Shown here: one piece after another, positions 46,154-54,642 of the stretch
Layout of the letters: every line of letters starts with the position of its first letter
Numbering within the stretch: the first letter of the stretch is position 1
Assembly: GCF_001427125.1 (NCBI RefSeq)
Contig: NZ_LMGK01000009.1
Coordinates: 856-64,855 of the forward strand
Direction: 5' to 3'
From: Pseudomonas sp. Root562
GTDB taxonomy: Bacteria > Pseudomonadota > Gammaproteobacteria > Pseudomonadales > Pseudomonadaceae
DNA: 64,000 nt
Made by a program: the position numbers and the translations under genes
The notes under the pieces: model-generated
Databases searched by the model: none
Told to the model about the DNA's origin: nothing
The model's input: the letters and a program-made list of their open reading frames with translations, nothing else

Positions 46154-47361
46154 AAGGCAGCCAACCCGCGCGCCAGGTCGGCTTGCAGGTCTGCCACGTC
46201 TTCCAGACCGACCGCGATGCGGATCAGGCTGTCACGGATACCCGCCGCTTCACGCTCTTGCGGCGCCAGACGGCCGTGAGACGTGGTGCTCGGATGGGTA
46301 ATCGTGGTCTTGCTGTCACCAAGGTTGGCTGTGATGGAAATCAGGCGCGTCGCATCGATAAAGCGCCAGGCGCCCTCTTTGCCGCCCTTGACCTCGAAAC
46401 TCACTACAGCCCCGAAACCTTTCTGCTGCCGCAGCGCCAGCTCGTGTTGCGGATGGCTCTTGAGGCCGGCGTAATGGACTTTTTCGATACCGTCCTGTTG
46501 CTCCAGCCATTCGGCCAGTTGCTGGGCGTTGGCGCAATGCGCCTTCATCCGCAGGTTCAGGGTTTCCAGGCCCTTGAGGAAGATCCAGGCGTTGAACGGG
46601 CTGAGAGTAGGCCCGGCAGTGCGCAGGAAACCGACCACTTCTTTCATCTGCTCGCTGCGACCGGCTACCACACCGCCCATGCAACGACCCTGGCCGTCGA
46701 TGAACTTGGTCGCCGAGTGCACGACGATGTCCGCGCCCATTCTCAGCGGCTGCTGCAACGCAGGCGTGCAGAAGCAGTTGTCGACCACCAGCATTGCGCC
46801 TTTGGCGTGGGCGATTTTCGCCAGTTCGGCGATATCGACCAGTTCGGCCAGCGGGTTGGACGGCGATTCTACGAACAGCAGCTTGGTGTTGGCCTTGATT
46901 GCCGCATCCCAACCGGACAAGTCAGCCAAGGCTACATAATCGACTTCAATGCCAAAACGCTTGAAGTACTTCTCGAACAGGCTGATGGTCGAACCGAATA
47001 CGCTGCGCGACACCAGCACATGATCGCCAGCGCTGCACAGGCTCATCACCACCGCCATGATCGACGCCATGCCTGTGGCAGTGGCCACGGCTTGCTCGGC
47101 GCTTTCGAGGGCGGCGATGCGCTCTTCGAAGGCGCGTACGGTCGGGTTGGTGTAGCGCGAGTAAACGTTGCCCGGCACTTCCCCGGCGAAACGCGCAGCG
47201 GCATCGGCAGCGGTGCGGAACACGTAGCTGGATGTGAAGAACATCGGATCACCGTGTTCGCCTTCCGGCGTACGGTGCTGACCGGCACGTACGGCCAGGG
47301 TATCGAACGCTACGCCTTCGAGGTCGCTGTCCAACCGACCGGCATCCCAATCCTGACTCAT
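46150..47361 (-). CDS. metZ: O-succinylhomoserine sulfhydrylase
   Basis: 403 residues, PLP-dependent Cys/Met metabolism family. It joins O-succinylhomoserine and sulfide to homocysteine, the direct sulfhydrylation route used by Pseudomonas. [20 protein letters not shown] binds PLP phosphate; the Schiff-base lysine is in [26 protein letters not shown] and [16 protein letters not shown] close the site. The ATG at 47361 follows AAGGAG; an earlier in-frame start at 47397 falls in the REP spacing. It follows purF in the conserved order. Cystathionine gamma-synthase activity cannot be ruled out by sequence. Confidence 0.92.
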   Translation of the reverse strand: MSQDWDAGRLDSDLEGVAFDTLAVRAGQHRTPEGEHGDPMFFTSSYVFRTAADAAARFAGEVPGNVYSRYTNPTVRAFEERIAALESAEQAVATATGMASIMAVVMSLCSAGDHVLVSRSVFGSTISLFEKYFKRFGIEVDYVALADLSGWDAAIKANTKLLFVESPSNPLAELVDIAELAKIAHAKGAMLVVDNCFCTPALQQPLRMGADIVVHSATKFIDGQGRCMGGVVAGRSEQMKEVVGFLRTAGPTLSPFNAWIFLKGLETLNLRMKAHCANAQQLAEWLEQQDGIEKVHYAGLKSHPQHELALRQQKGFGAVVSFEVKGGKEGAWRFIDATRLISITANLGDSKTTITHPSTTSHGRLAPQEREAAGIRDSLIRIAVGLEDVADLQADLARGLAAL

Positions 47362-47399
47362 GCTGTCACTCCTTGCCCTATTCGATGGTAGATACAAAA

Positions 47400-47486
47400 C
47401 CGGCCCGCAGGAGCGAGGCTTGCCCGCGAAGAGTCCCTTGGGGACGCCAAAAGCTTCGCGGGCAAGCCTCGCTCCTACAAGGCCGG
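47400..47486. repeat. REP/BIME-type inverted repeat between purF and metZ
   Basis: A 22-bp perfect inverted repeat (47409-47430 with 47455-47476; left arm begins AGGAGCGAGG and ends CCCGCGAA) is enclosed by CCGGCC and GGCCGG. It is distinct from the families at 40590 and 54478. Confidence 0.92.
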
Positions 47487-47493
47487 TTCTTAC

Positions 47494-48999
47494 TTAGTTG
47501 TTGTACAGGTCGATGATCGCGCTGACTGCCTGGGTCTTGACCTTGGAGGCATCGTTGCGTGCCTGCTCGATCTTGTTCAGATAAGCCTCGTCGACATCGC
47601 CAGTCACATACTGGCCATCGAACACAGCGCAATCGAACTTGTCGATCTTGATCTTGCCGCCACCGACCGCTTCGATCAAGTCAGGCAAGTCCTGATAGAT
47701 CAGCCAGTCGGCGCCGATCAGGTCGGCCACGTCCTGGGTCGAACGGTTGTGAGCGATCAGTTCGTGGGCGCTCGGCATGTCGATGCCGTAGACGTTCGGG
47801 AAACGCACGGCCGGTGCAGCCGAGCAGAAGTAGACGTTCTTGGCGCCCGCTTCACGAGCCATCTGGATGATCTGCTTGCAGGTGGTGCCGCGCACGATCG
47901 AATCGTCCACCAGCATCACGTTCTTGCCGCGGAATTCCAGTTCGATGGCGTTGAGCTTCTGGCGTACGGATTTTTTCCGTGCAGCCTGGCCCGGCATGAT
48001 GAAGGTCCGGCCGATGTAGCGGTTCTTCACGAAGCCTTCGCGGAACTTCACGCCCAAATGGTTGGCCAGTTCCAGGGCCGCGGTGCGGCTTGTGTCCGGA
48101 ATCGGGATAACCACGTCGATGTCATGCTCAGGACGCTCGCGCAGAATCTTCTCGGCGAGCTTCTCGCCCATGCGCAGGCGGGCCTTGTATACCGAAACGC
48201 CGTCGATGATCGAGTCAGGACGCGCCAGGTAAACGTGTTCGAAAATGCACGGTGTCAGGGACGGGTTGGTCGCGCACTGACGGGTGTGCAGCTTGCCGTC
48301 TTCAGTGATGTAGACCGCTTCGCCCGGCGCCAGGTCGCGAATCAAGGTAAAACCGAGCACGTCGAGGGAAACGCTTTCGGAAGCAATCATGTACTCAACG
48401 CCTTCGTCGGTATGACGCTGGCCAAACACGATCGGGCGGATGCCGTGCGGATCGCGGAAGCCGACGATGCCGTAGCCGGTGACCATCGCCACGACAGCGT
48501 AACCACCGACGCAACGGTTGTGCACGTCGGTCACGGCAGCAAACACGTCTTCTTCGGTCGGCTGCAACTTGCCGCGCTGGGCCAGTTCGTGGGCGAACAC
48601 GTTAAGCAGTACTTCCGAGTCAGAGCTGGTGTTGACGTGGCGCAAGTCAGATTCGTAAATCTCCTTGGCCAGCTGTTCAACGTTGGTCAGGTTACCGTTG
48701 TGCGCCAAAGTGATGCCGTAAGGCGAGTTGACGTAAAACGGTTGAGCTTCGGCCGAAGTCGAGCTGCCCGCGGTCGGATAACGCACATGGCCAATGCCCA
48801 TGTGGCCGACCAGCCGTTGCATGTGACGCTGATGGAAAACGTCACGTACCAGGCCATTGTCCTTGCGCAGGAATAACCGGCCATCATGGCTGGTCACGAT
48901 ACCGGCAGCGTCCTGGCCGCGGTGCTGGAGGACGGTTAGCGCGTCATACAGCGCCTGATTGACGTTCGACTTACCGACGATACCGACGATGCCACACAT
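47494..48999 (-). CDS. purF: amidophosphoribosyltransferase
   Basis: 501 residues, standard length. It makes 5-phosphoribosylamine from PRPP and glutamine, the committed step of purine synthesis. The N-terminal nucleophile cysteine follows the initiator methionine ([17 protein letters not shown]), so I chose the ATG at 48999 over one three codons upstream. The glutaminase half ([20 protein letters not shown]) precedes the PRPP half with the loop [14 protein letters not shown] and [14 protein letters not shown]. It follows cvpA by 41 bp, as in many gammaproteobacteria. Confidence 0.98.
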   Translation of the reverse strand: MCGIVGIVGKSNVNQALYDALTVLQHRGQDAAGIVTSHDGRLFLRKDNGLVRDVFHQRHMQRLVGHMGIGHVRYPTAGSSTSAEAQPFYVNSPYGITLAHNGNLTNVEQLAKEIYESDLRHVNTSSDSEVLLNVFAHELAQRGKLQPTEEDVFAAVTDVHNRCVGGYAVVAMVTGYGIVGFRDPHGIRPIVFGQRHTDEGVEYMIASESVSLDVLGFTLIRDLAPGEAVYITEDGKLHTRQCATNPSLTPCIFEHVYLARPDSIIDGVSVYKARLRMGEKLAEKILRERPEHDIDVVIPIPDTSRTAALELANHLGVKFREGFVKNRYIGRTFIMPGQAARKKSVRQKLNAIELEFRGKNVMLVDDSIVRGTTCKQIIQMAREAGAKNVYFCSAAPAVRFPNVYGIDMPSAHELIAHNRSTQDVADLIGADWLIYQDLPDLIEAVGGGKIKIDKFDCAVFDGQYVTGDVDEAYLNKIEQARNDASKVKTQAVSAIIDLYNN

Positions 49000-49040
49000 G
49001 CGACGCAACCCCTACTTAATGGATCTGAACTGAACACAAC

Positions 49041-49601
49041 TCACTGAGGCGTTTTGGCCGTCGGCAAGAGGTGCTCCTTGAACGGAATATCAGCGGGTAC
49101 GCTGATTCCGCTGGCAAGCCACTGACTGCTCCACCCGAGGATCAGGTTTTTGGACCAGTCGGCGACCAATAGAAATTTTGGCACGAGCTGTGACTGCTGC
49201 CACCACTCGTCCTGCTGTACCGGCCCCAGGCTCAACAGCCCGACCGCCACGACCACCAGCAACACGCCACGCGCGGCGCCGAAGGCCATGCCGAGGAATC
49301 GATCGGTCCCGGACAACCCGGTGACCCGTACCAATTCGCCGATCAGATAATTGATCATTGCGCCCACCACCAGGGTGGCGACAAACATGATGGTGCAGCC
49401 CGCGATCACGCGAGCCGATGGCGTCTGGATATATCCGGCGAGGTACTCGGACAGTGAGCCACCAAACATCCAGGCAACAGCTCCTGCGATGATCCAGGTC
49501 ACCAGCGACAGTGCTTCTTTGACGAAGCCGCGGCTCAGACTGATCAATGCAGAGATGGCGACGATTGCAACGATCGCCCAGTCAACCCAGGTAAATGGCA
49601 C
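49041..49601 (-). CDS. cvpA: CvpA-family inner membrane protein
   Basis: 186 residues with four hydrophobic helices (about 5-25, 28-48, 63-85, 100-122). The motif ISALISLSRGFVKEALSLVTWI is typical of CvpA, which is needed for colicin V production and for bile or membrane stress tolerance in enterics; the molecular function is not settled. It starts with GTG (PFTWVDWAIV after the start). It is placed upstream of purF as in the classical dedD-cvpA-purF row. Confidence 0.92.
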   Translation of the reverse strand: MPFTWVDWAIVAIVAISALISLSRGFVKEALSLVTWIIAGAVAWMFGGSLSEYLAGYIQTPSARVIAGCTIMFVATLVVGAMINYLIGELVRVTGLSGTDRFLGMAFGAARGVLLVVVAVGLLSLGPVQQDEWWQQSQLVPKFLLVADWSKNLILGWSSQWLASGISVPADIPFKEHLLPTAKTPQ

Positions 49602-49699
49602 AGTGCAGCCTACAGACGGATAAGGCGGCGCATTTTAGCAGAGCCCATGCTTATCGGTAAGCTGCGATTGTCAGTGCATTTCAAATCGCTGCGATAGAT

Positions 49700-50401
49700 T
49701 TAGCCGCGTTCTGGCTGAAAGCGCACCACGAACCCCTTGAGGTTCTGCTGGCGATTCAACAAGTCGCGCAGACGATCGGCTTCGGCGCGTTCGATCAGCG
49801 GCCCGACAAACACCCGATTCTTGCCGTCGGCAGTGCGGATATAGGCGTTGTAGCCTTGGCTGCGCAGGGTTTTCTGCAGCTTTTCCGCGCTTTCACGGTT
49901 GGCCAGGCTGGCCAGTTGCACCGACCAACTCACCGACAGACCATTGGCGTCGACACGGCTTTGCGTGGTGTCTGGCTTACCCGGTGCCGCGCTGATTGGT
50001 TGGGACGGCGCAGTCGCCGGCTTCGCGGCCAATGCCGGAACCGGTGCCGGCGCAGGCGGCGTGACCGGTTTTGCCGTTGGCGCGGGAGCGACCGGTGCAG
50101 CCGGTGCAGCCGGTGCAGCCGGTGCAGCCGGTGCAGGCGCTGTAACCGGTAGTTCTTGCTGGGCGATTTCGTCGTCGCTCGGCACAAGTTCTTGCGGCAA
50201 GGCTTGCGGCTCGGGCACTACGACCGGCTCCACTTGAACCTGCGGCATCGCTGGCGCCTGAGGGGCGGACGGGGCTTCGACCGTTACCTGGCGCTGCTCA
50301 TCCTGACGGGAGAACAGCATCGGCAGGAAAATCACGGCCAGTGCGACGAGTACGAGCGCGCCAACCATGCGCTGTTTGTAGGCCTTATCCAGCAATGCCA
50401 T
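49700..50401 (-). CDS. SPOR-domain cell-division protein (DedD-like)
   Basis: 233 residues. A short cytoplasmic start ([12 protein letters not shown]) leads into one membrane helix (VGALVLVALAVIFLPMLF), a long Ala/Pro/Val-rich periplasmic linker, and a C-terminal SPOR domain (SVSWSVQLASLANRESAEKL, GKNRVFVGPLIERAEADRL). SPOR domains bind denuded septal glycan, so it likely works at the division ring. The linker holds AAPAAPAAP repeats encoded by five exact 9-bp units (50092-50136). The start at 50401 overlaps the folC end by 17 bases; longer in-frame starts fall inside folC. Confidence 0.9.
   Translation of the reverse strand: MALLDKAYKQRMVGALVLVALAVIFLPMLFSRQDEQRQVTVEAPSAPQAPAMPQVQVEPVVVPEPQALPQELVPSDDEIAQQELPVTAPAPAAPAAPAAPAAPVAPAPTAKPVTPPAPAPVPALAAKPATAPSQPISAAPGKPDTTQSRVDANGLSVSWSVQLASLANRESAEKLQKTLRSQGYNAYIRTADGKNRVFVGPLIERAEADRLRDLLNRQQNLKGFVVRFQPERG
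50092..50136. repeat. five tandem 9-bp repeats in the dedD-like gene
   Basis: The unit CCGGTGCAG occurs five times without change. On the minus strand it encodes Ala-Pro-Ala-type triplets in the linker. Being a multiple of three, copy changes would alter linker length and not frame. Confidence 0.95.
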
Positions 50402-51692
50402 TTGCCGCTTCCTCCGTGGAGCGCCGAGCCAGCCACTCAAGGGCCTCGGCGACACAATAAAATGATCCGAACAACAATATTTCATCGTCGCTCGTTGCCA
50501 GCGCGCACTGCCCTTCCAGGGCGGCCGCCACGCTGTCATAGCATGCTACCGACGCACCGCGCTTGAGTAGCGCATCTTGCAGATCGGCCACCGGCCGCGC
50601 CCGTGGCGAATCCAGCGGAGCGACAGCCCAGTGCTCGACACTAGCATTCAATTCGCCAATAACACCATCCAGATCCTTGTCGGCCAGCAATCCGAACACC
50701 GCCAGGCGTTTGCCAACCGGAGGACGACTGGCCAATCGCCGGGCCAGATACTCCGCCGCATGGGGGTTATGCCCCACGTCCAGTAACAGATTAAGACGCT
50801 TGCCCTGCCAGTTGAACTGCCGGCGATCGAGACGACCGACCACCCGCGTCGCTTGCAGCGCCTGGACAATCTGCGCATCGACCCACGGCAGACCCAGCAA
50901 CAGATACGCCTGCAAGGCGAGCGCCGCATTCTCCATCGGCAAATCGAGCAGTGGCAGGTCGTGTAACTCGACGGCGTGCCCCTGAATATCCAGGCCGCGC
51001 CATTGCCAGTTGTGATCGGTGACCCCGAGATCGAAATCGCGCCCACGCAGGAAAAACGGGCAGGCAAGCTCGCGCGCTTTGTCCAGCAGGGGTTGCGGGG
51101 GATTGAGGTCGCCACACAGCGCAGGCGCGCCCTGGCGGAAGATTCCGGCCTTCTCGAAGGCCACGGATTCGCGGGTATCACCCAGGTAATCCGCATGATC
51201 GACGCCAATGCTGGTGACCAGCGCCATGTCGGCATCAACCACGTTGACCGTGTCCAGGCGCCCGCCTAGACCGACTTCCAGCACCACGGCATCGAGCCGG
51301 GACTGTTGAAACAGCCAGAACGCGGCCAATGTGCCCATTTCGAAGTAAGTCAGGGAAGTGTCACCACGCCCCGCCTCCACCGCAGCGAAGGCCTGGCACA
51401 GTTCGGCGTCAGTGGCTTCGACGCCATTGACCTGCACCCGCTCGTTGTAACGCAGCAGGTGCGGAGAATTGTAGACACCGACTTTCAGGCCCTGGGCGCG
51501 CAGCAATGAAGCCACGAACGCACAGGTGGAGCCCTTGCCATTGGTGCCGGTGACCGTGATCACCCGAGGCGCCGGCTTGCCCAGTCCCATGCGGGACGCT
51601 ACCTGTTGCGAGCGCTCAAGGCCCATGTCGATGGCCGAAGGGTGCAACTGCTCAAGGTAGGCGAGCCACTCGCCAAGGGTACGTTGGGTCAT
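50385..51692 (-). CDS. folC: dihydrofolate synthase/folylpolyglutamate synthase
   Basis: 435 residues, Mur-ligase superfamily. It adds glutamate to dihydropteroate and then extends folate polyglutamates with ATP. The P-loop reads [18 protein letters not shown], the omega loop and [11 protein letters not shown] follow, then [24 protein letters not shown] (in part) with the metal histidine, and the C-terminal Mur ligase domain with [21 protein letters not shown] overlaps the accD stop (ATGA at 51689-51692), implying coupling of the two. Confidence 0.97.
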   Translation of the reverse strand: MTQRTLGEWLAYLEQLHPSAIDMGLERSQQVASRMGLGKPAPRVITVTGTNGKGSTCAFVASLLRAQGLKVGVYNSPHLLRYNERVQVNGVEATDAELCQAFAAVEAGRGDTSLTYFEMGTLAAFWLFQQSRLDAVVLEVGLGGRLDTVNVVDADMALVTSIGVDHADYLGDTRESVAFEKAGIFRQGAPALCGDLNPPQPLLDKARELACPFFLRGRDFDLGVTDHNWQWRGLDIQGHAVELHDLPLLDLPMENAALALQAYLLLGLPWVDAQIVQALQATRVVGRLDRRQFNWQGKRLNLLLDVGHNPHAAEYLARRLASRPPVGKRLAVFGLLADKDLDGVIGELNASVEHWAVAPLDSPRARPVADLQDALLKRGASVACYDSVAAALEGQCALATSDDEILLFGSFYCVAEALEWLARRSTEEAANGIAG

Positions 51693-52609
51693 ATATTGGC
51701 AGGCACCGGTGGGACGACGATCGGTTCGATTGGTGCAGCGACGAATTTCGGCGTCGGCAGGCCCATCATTTGCGCCAGCAGGTTACCCAGGCGTGGGCGC
51801 AGTTCCTGACGGTGAATGATCATGTCGATCGCGCCGTGCTCCAGCAGGAACTCGCTGCGCTGGAAGCCTTCCGGCAGTTTTTCGCGCACGGTCTGCTCGA
51901 TCACGCGCGGACCGGCAAAGCCGATCAGGGCTTTCGGTTCGCCGACGATAACGTCGCCGAGCATCGCCAGACTGGCAGAAACACCACCGTAGACCGGATC
52001 GGTCAGTACCGAGATGAACGGAATGCCTTCTTCACGCAGACGCGCCAGCACCGCGGAGGTCTTGGCCATTTGCATCAGGGAAATCAGCGCTTCCTGCATC
52101 CGCGCACCACCGGAGGCGGAGAAGCAGATCATCGGGCAGCGTTTTTCCAGGGCGTAGTTGGCGGCGCGCACGAAGCGCTCACCGACGATGGCGCCCATCG
52201 AACCGCCCATGAAGGAGAATTCGAACGCCGACACCACGACCGGCATGCCCAGCAGCGTACCGCTCATGGACACCAGCGCATCTTTTTCGCCGGTCTGCTT
52301 TTGTGCAGCGGTCAGGCGATCCTTGTACTTCTTGCCGTCACGGAATTTCAGGCGGTCGACCGGCTCCAGGTCCGCACCGAGTTCGGTACGGCCTTCGACA
52401 TCGAGGAAAATATCGATACGGGCGCGGGCGCCGATACGCATGTGGTGGTTGCACTTGGGGCAAACGTCCAGGGTCTTTTCCAGCTCCGGACGATACAGCA
52501 CAGCCTCGCAAGACGGGCATTTGTGCCAAAGACCTTCAGGCACCGAGCTCTTCTTGACCTCGGAACGCATGATCGAAGGGATCAGTTTGTCTACTAACCA
52601 GTTGCTCAT
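51689..52609 (-). CDS. accD: acetyl-CoA carboxylase carboxyltransferase beta subunit
   Basis: 306 residues. With AccA it transfers carboxyl from carboxybiotin to acetyl-CoA, giving malonyl-CoA for fatty acids. The N-terminal zinc ribbon uses Cys31, Cys34, Cys50 and Cys53 (CPSC, CPKC). The crotonase-like carboxyltransferase core has [35 protein letters not shown] and [15 protein letters not shown]. Its position between trpF and folC is the conserved order. The 238 bases upstream hold no gene and probably contain its promoter. Confidence 0.98.
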   Translation of the reverse strand: MSNWLVDKLIPSIMRSEVKKSSVPEGLWHKCPSCEAVLYRPELEKTLDVCPKCNHHMRIGARARIDIFLDVEGRTELGADLEPVDRLKFRDGKKYKDRLTAAQKQTGEKDALVSMSGTLLGMPVVVSAFEFSFMGGSMGAIVGERFVRAANYALEKRCPMICFSASGGARMQEALISLMQMAKTSAVLARLREEGIPFISVLTDPVYGGVSASLAMLGDVIVGEPKALIGFAGPRVIEQTVREKLPEGFQRSEFLLEHGAIDMIIHRQELRPRLGNLLAQMMGLPTPKFVAAPIEPIVVPPVPANI

Positions 52610-52847
52610 GCTTTCTTTCTCCAGTACCGGCGGCCCGAACGCTCTGGTTCGCAGCCCCGCGTATGCCCTTGAGCTAAATTCATATGTGTGGCGATGATCG
52701 TCGAGCGCACACGGTCAGCGCGAAACTTGACCTGCGTGCAACTGCGAAAACCCTCAGCCCTGCCTGCTTTTTGCAAGTGCAGTTAAAGACGGCGGCAGTG
52801 TGCCAGCCGTCACATCGCAAACCGGATCAAAAGATCGCAGCCTGGTT

Positions 52848-53474
52848 TCACTCGACAGCCCCTGCAACAGCCTTGATGAAGGCGTGAATCTTTGCATGAT
52901 CCTTGATGCCCTTGCTCGCCTCTACCCCGCCGCTGACATCCACGGCGTAGGGCCGGACCCGCGCCACTGCCTCGGCGACGTTATCCGGGGTCAGTCCACC
53001 CGCCAGAATAATCGGCTTGCTCAAGGCTTGCGGTATCAATGACCAGTCGAAGGCTTCGCCGGTTCCCCCGGGGATGCCTTCGACATAGGCATCGAGCAAA
53101 ATACCGCTGGCACTCGGGTAAGCGTCGCAAGCGGCCGCAATGTCATCACCGGCCTTGACCCGCAACGCCTTGATATAAGGACGCCGCCAGCCTTCGCACT
53201 GCGCTGCTGTTTCATCACCATGAAACTGCAACAGGTCCAACGGCACCGCATCGAGGATCTCAGCCAGTTCGGCGTGACTGGCATCGACGAACAATCCAAC
53301 AGTCGTGACAAACGGTGGCAGTGCCTTGATGATCGAGCGCGCCTGCTCCAGCGTCACAGCCCGCGGGCTTTTTGCGTAAAACACAAACCCTATGGCGTCG
53401 GCCCCGGCTTCGACCGCTGCCAACGCATCTTCTATGCGGGTAATCCCGCAAATCTTGCTGCGAACGGCTGACAT
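52848..53474 (-). CDS. trpF: phosphoribosylanthranilate isomerase
   Basis: 208 residues, a TIM barrel. It isomerises N-(5'-phosphoribosyl)-anthranilate in tryptophan synthesis. The catalytic cysteine is in [14 protein letters not shown], the general acid aspartate in [17 protein letters not shown], and the phosphate-binding ends are [11 protein letters not shown] and [15 protein letters not shown]. It follows truA by 63 bp on the same strand. It is not next to other trp genes, which is the normal Pseudomonas arrangement as I recall. Confidence 0.97.
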   Translation of the reverse strand: MSAVRSKICGITRIEDALAAVEAGADAIGFVFYAKSPRAVTLEQARSIIKALPPFVTTVGLFVDASHAELAEILDAVPLDLLQFHGDETAAQCEGWRRPYIKALRVKAGDDIAAACDAYPSASGILLDAYVEGIPGGTGEAFDWSLIPQALSKPIILAGGLTPDNVAEAVARVRPYAVDVSGGVEASKGIKDHAKIHAFIKAVAGAVE

Positions 53475-53537
53475 GTCGTTAAAACCTCACGGCAAATCCG
53501 AGAAAGTCCCGGATGGTAACAAAAGCGTTCGAGGGCG

Positions 53538-54362
53538 TCAGCCGTCAAGTTCGGAGAACCCGGTAAGGAAATGCGGCCCGATGTAACGCTCGGGCAGTTC
53601 GAACTCATCGTGGTACTCGACTTGCACCAGATAAAGGCCAAACGGATGTGCCGTCACCCCGCCCGTTCGACGGATACGGCTCTCCAGTACTTCCTTCATC
53701 CACTCCACCGGGCGCTCACCAGCACCGATGGTCATCAGCACACCGGCGATGTTGCGCACCATGTGGTGCAGGAAGGCACTGGCGCGGATATCCAGCACGA
53801 TCATCTTGCCGTGGCGCGTCACGCGCAGGTGATGCAGCTCCTTGATCGGCGACTTGGCCTGGCACTGACCGGCGCGGAAAGCGCTGAAATCATGGGTGCC
53901 CACCAGGTACTGCGCCGCCTCGGCCATACGCTCGACGTCCAGCGGACGGTGGTTCCAGGTGATCTCTTCGTTCAGGTGCGCCGGGCGGATCTGATCGTTG
54001 TAGATGACATAGCGATAACGGCGAGCGATGGCTTTGAACCGCGCATGGAAGTGCGCCGGCATGACCTTGGCCCAGCTGACGCTGACATCGTGGGGCAAGT
54101 TGATGTTCGCGCCCATCACCCAGGCTTTCATCGAACGCTCGACCTGGGTATCAAAATGCACCACTTGCCCGCAGGCATGTACACCGGCATCGGTTCGCCC
54201 GGCGCACAGCAGCGAAACCGGTGAATCGGCGACTTTGGACAAGGCGTTTTCGAGGGTTTCCTGCACGGTGAGCACACCGGAAGCCTGGCGCTGCCAGCCG
54301 CGATAACGCGAACCTTTGTATTCAACGCCCAGTGCGATCCGGAAAAAGCCGTCGGCCGCCAT
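53538..54362 (-). CDS. truA: tRNA pseudouridine(38-40) synthase
   Basis: 274 residues from the ATG at 54362. TruA makes pseudouridine at positions 38-40 of the tRNA anticodon stem-loop. The catalytic aspartate lies in CAGRTDAGVHACGQVVHF; RYRYVIYN and the late HHMVRNIAGVLMTIG strand form the active cleft. The first conserved block is RIALGVEYKGSRYRGWQRQ. Start choice is uncertain: in-frame TTG codons at 54392 and 54419 also exist, but a TATAAT at about 54427-54432 places the RNA start next to the outer one. Confidence 0.94.
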   Translation of the reverse strand: MAADGFFRIALGVEYKGSRYRGWQRQASGVLTVQETLENALSKVADSPVSLLCAGRTDAGVHACGQVVHFDTQVERSMKAWVMGANINLPHDVSVSWAKVMPAHFHARFKAIARRYRYVIYNDQIRPAHLNEEITWNHRPLDVERMAEAAQYLVGTHDFSAFRAGQCQAKSPIKELHHLRVTRHGKMIVLDIRASAFLHHMVRNIAGVLMTIGAGERPVEWMKEVLESRIRRTGGVTAHPFGLYLVQVEYHDEFELPERYIGPHFLTGFSELDG

Positions 54363-54477
54363 TTCAGCAGCCGGGTTATCAATATTTGCCAAGGGGGAAC
54401 AGCCTGCTGAAGTACGCAAAGGCAGGCATTATAAGGTGCTTGGACGGGGATGCCAGTGGATATCCTGTGACTGTTCC

Positions 54478-54561
54478 GGCCTCATCGCGGGCGAGCCCGC
54501 TCCCACAGGGATTTATTTCAACCGCAAAACCTGTGGGAGTGGGCTCGCCCGCGATGAGGCC
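54478..54561. repeat. REP/BIME-type inverted repeat between fimV and truA
   Basis: Two 32-base arms (54478-54509 and 54530-54561) are inverted with a single mismatch, around a 20-base loop. The core is GCGGGCGAGCCCGCTCCCAC, a sequence very common between Pseudomonas genes. Confidence 0.95.
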
Positions 54562-54596
54562 CTGAAAGACAACATCGAAACGACCGCCTGAAACAA

Positions 54597-54630
54597 AAAC
54601 GGCAGCCTCGAGTGGGCTGCCGTTTCATTT
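54597..54630 (-). terminator. terminator after fimV
   Basis: AAACGGCAGCC and GGCTGCCGTTT form an 11-bp stem with a 6-base loop on the minus strand, followed by a short T run. Confidence 0.9.
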
Positions 54631-54642
54631 GCAACGATTGAC

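Noticed and set aside
50092..50136. Short regular repeats considered as a CRISPR or VNTR locus
   Set aside because: Units are contiguous with no spacers and encode an Ala/Pro linker in frame.
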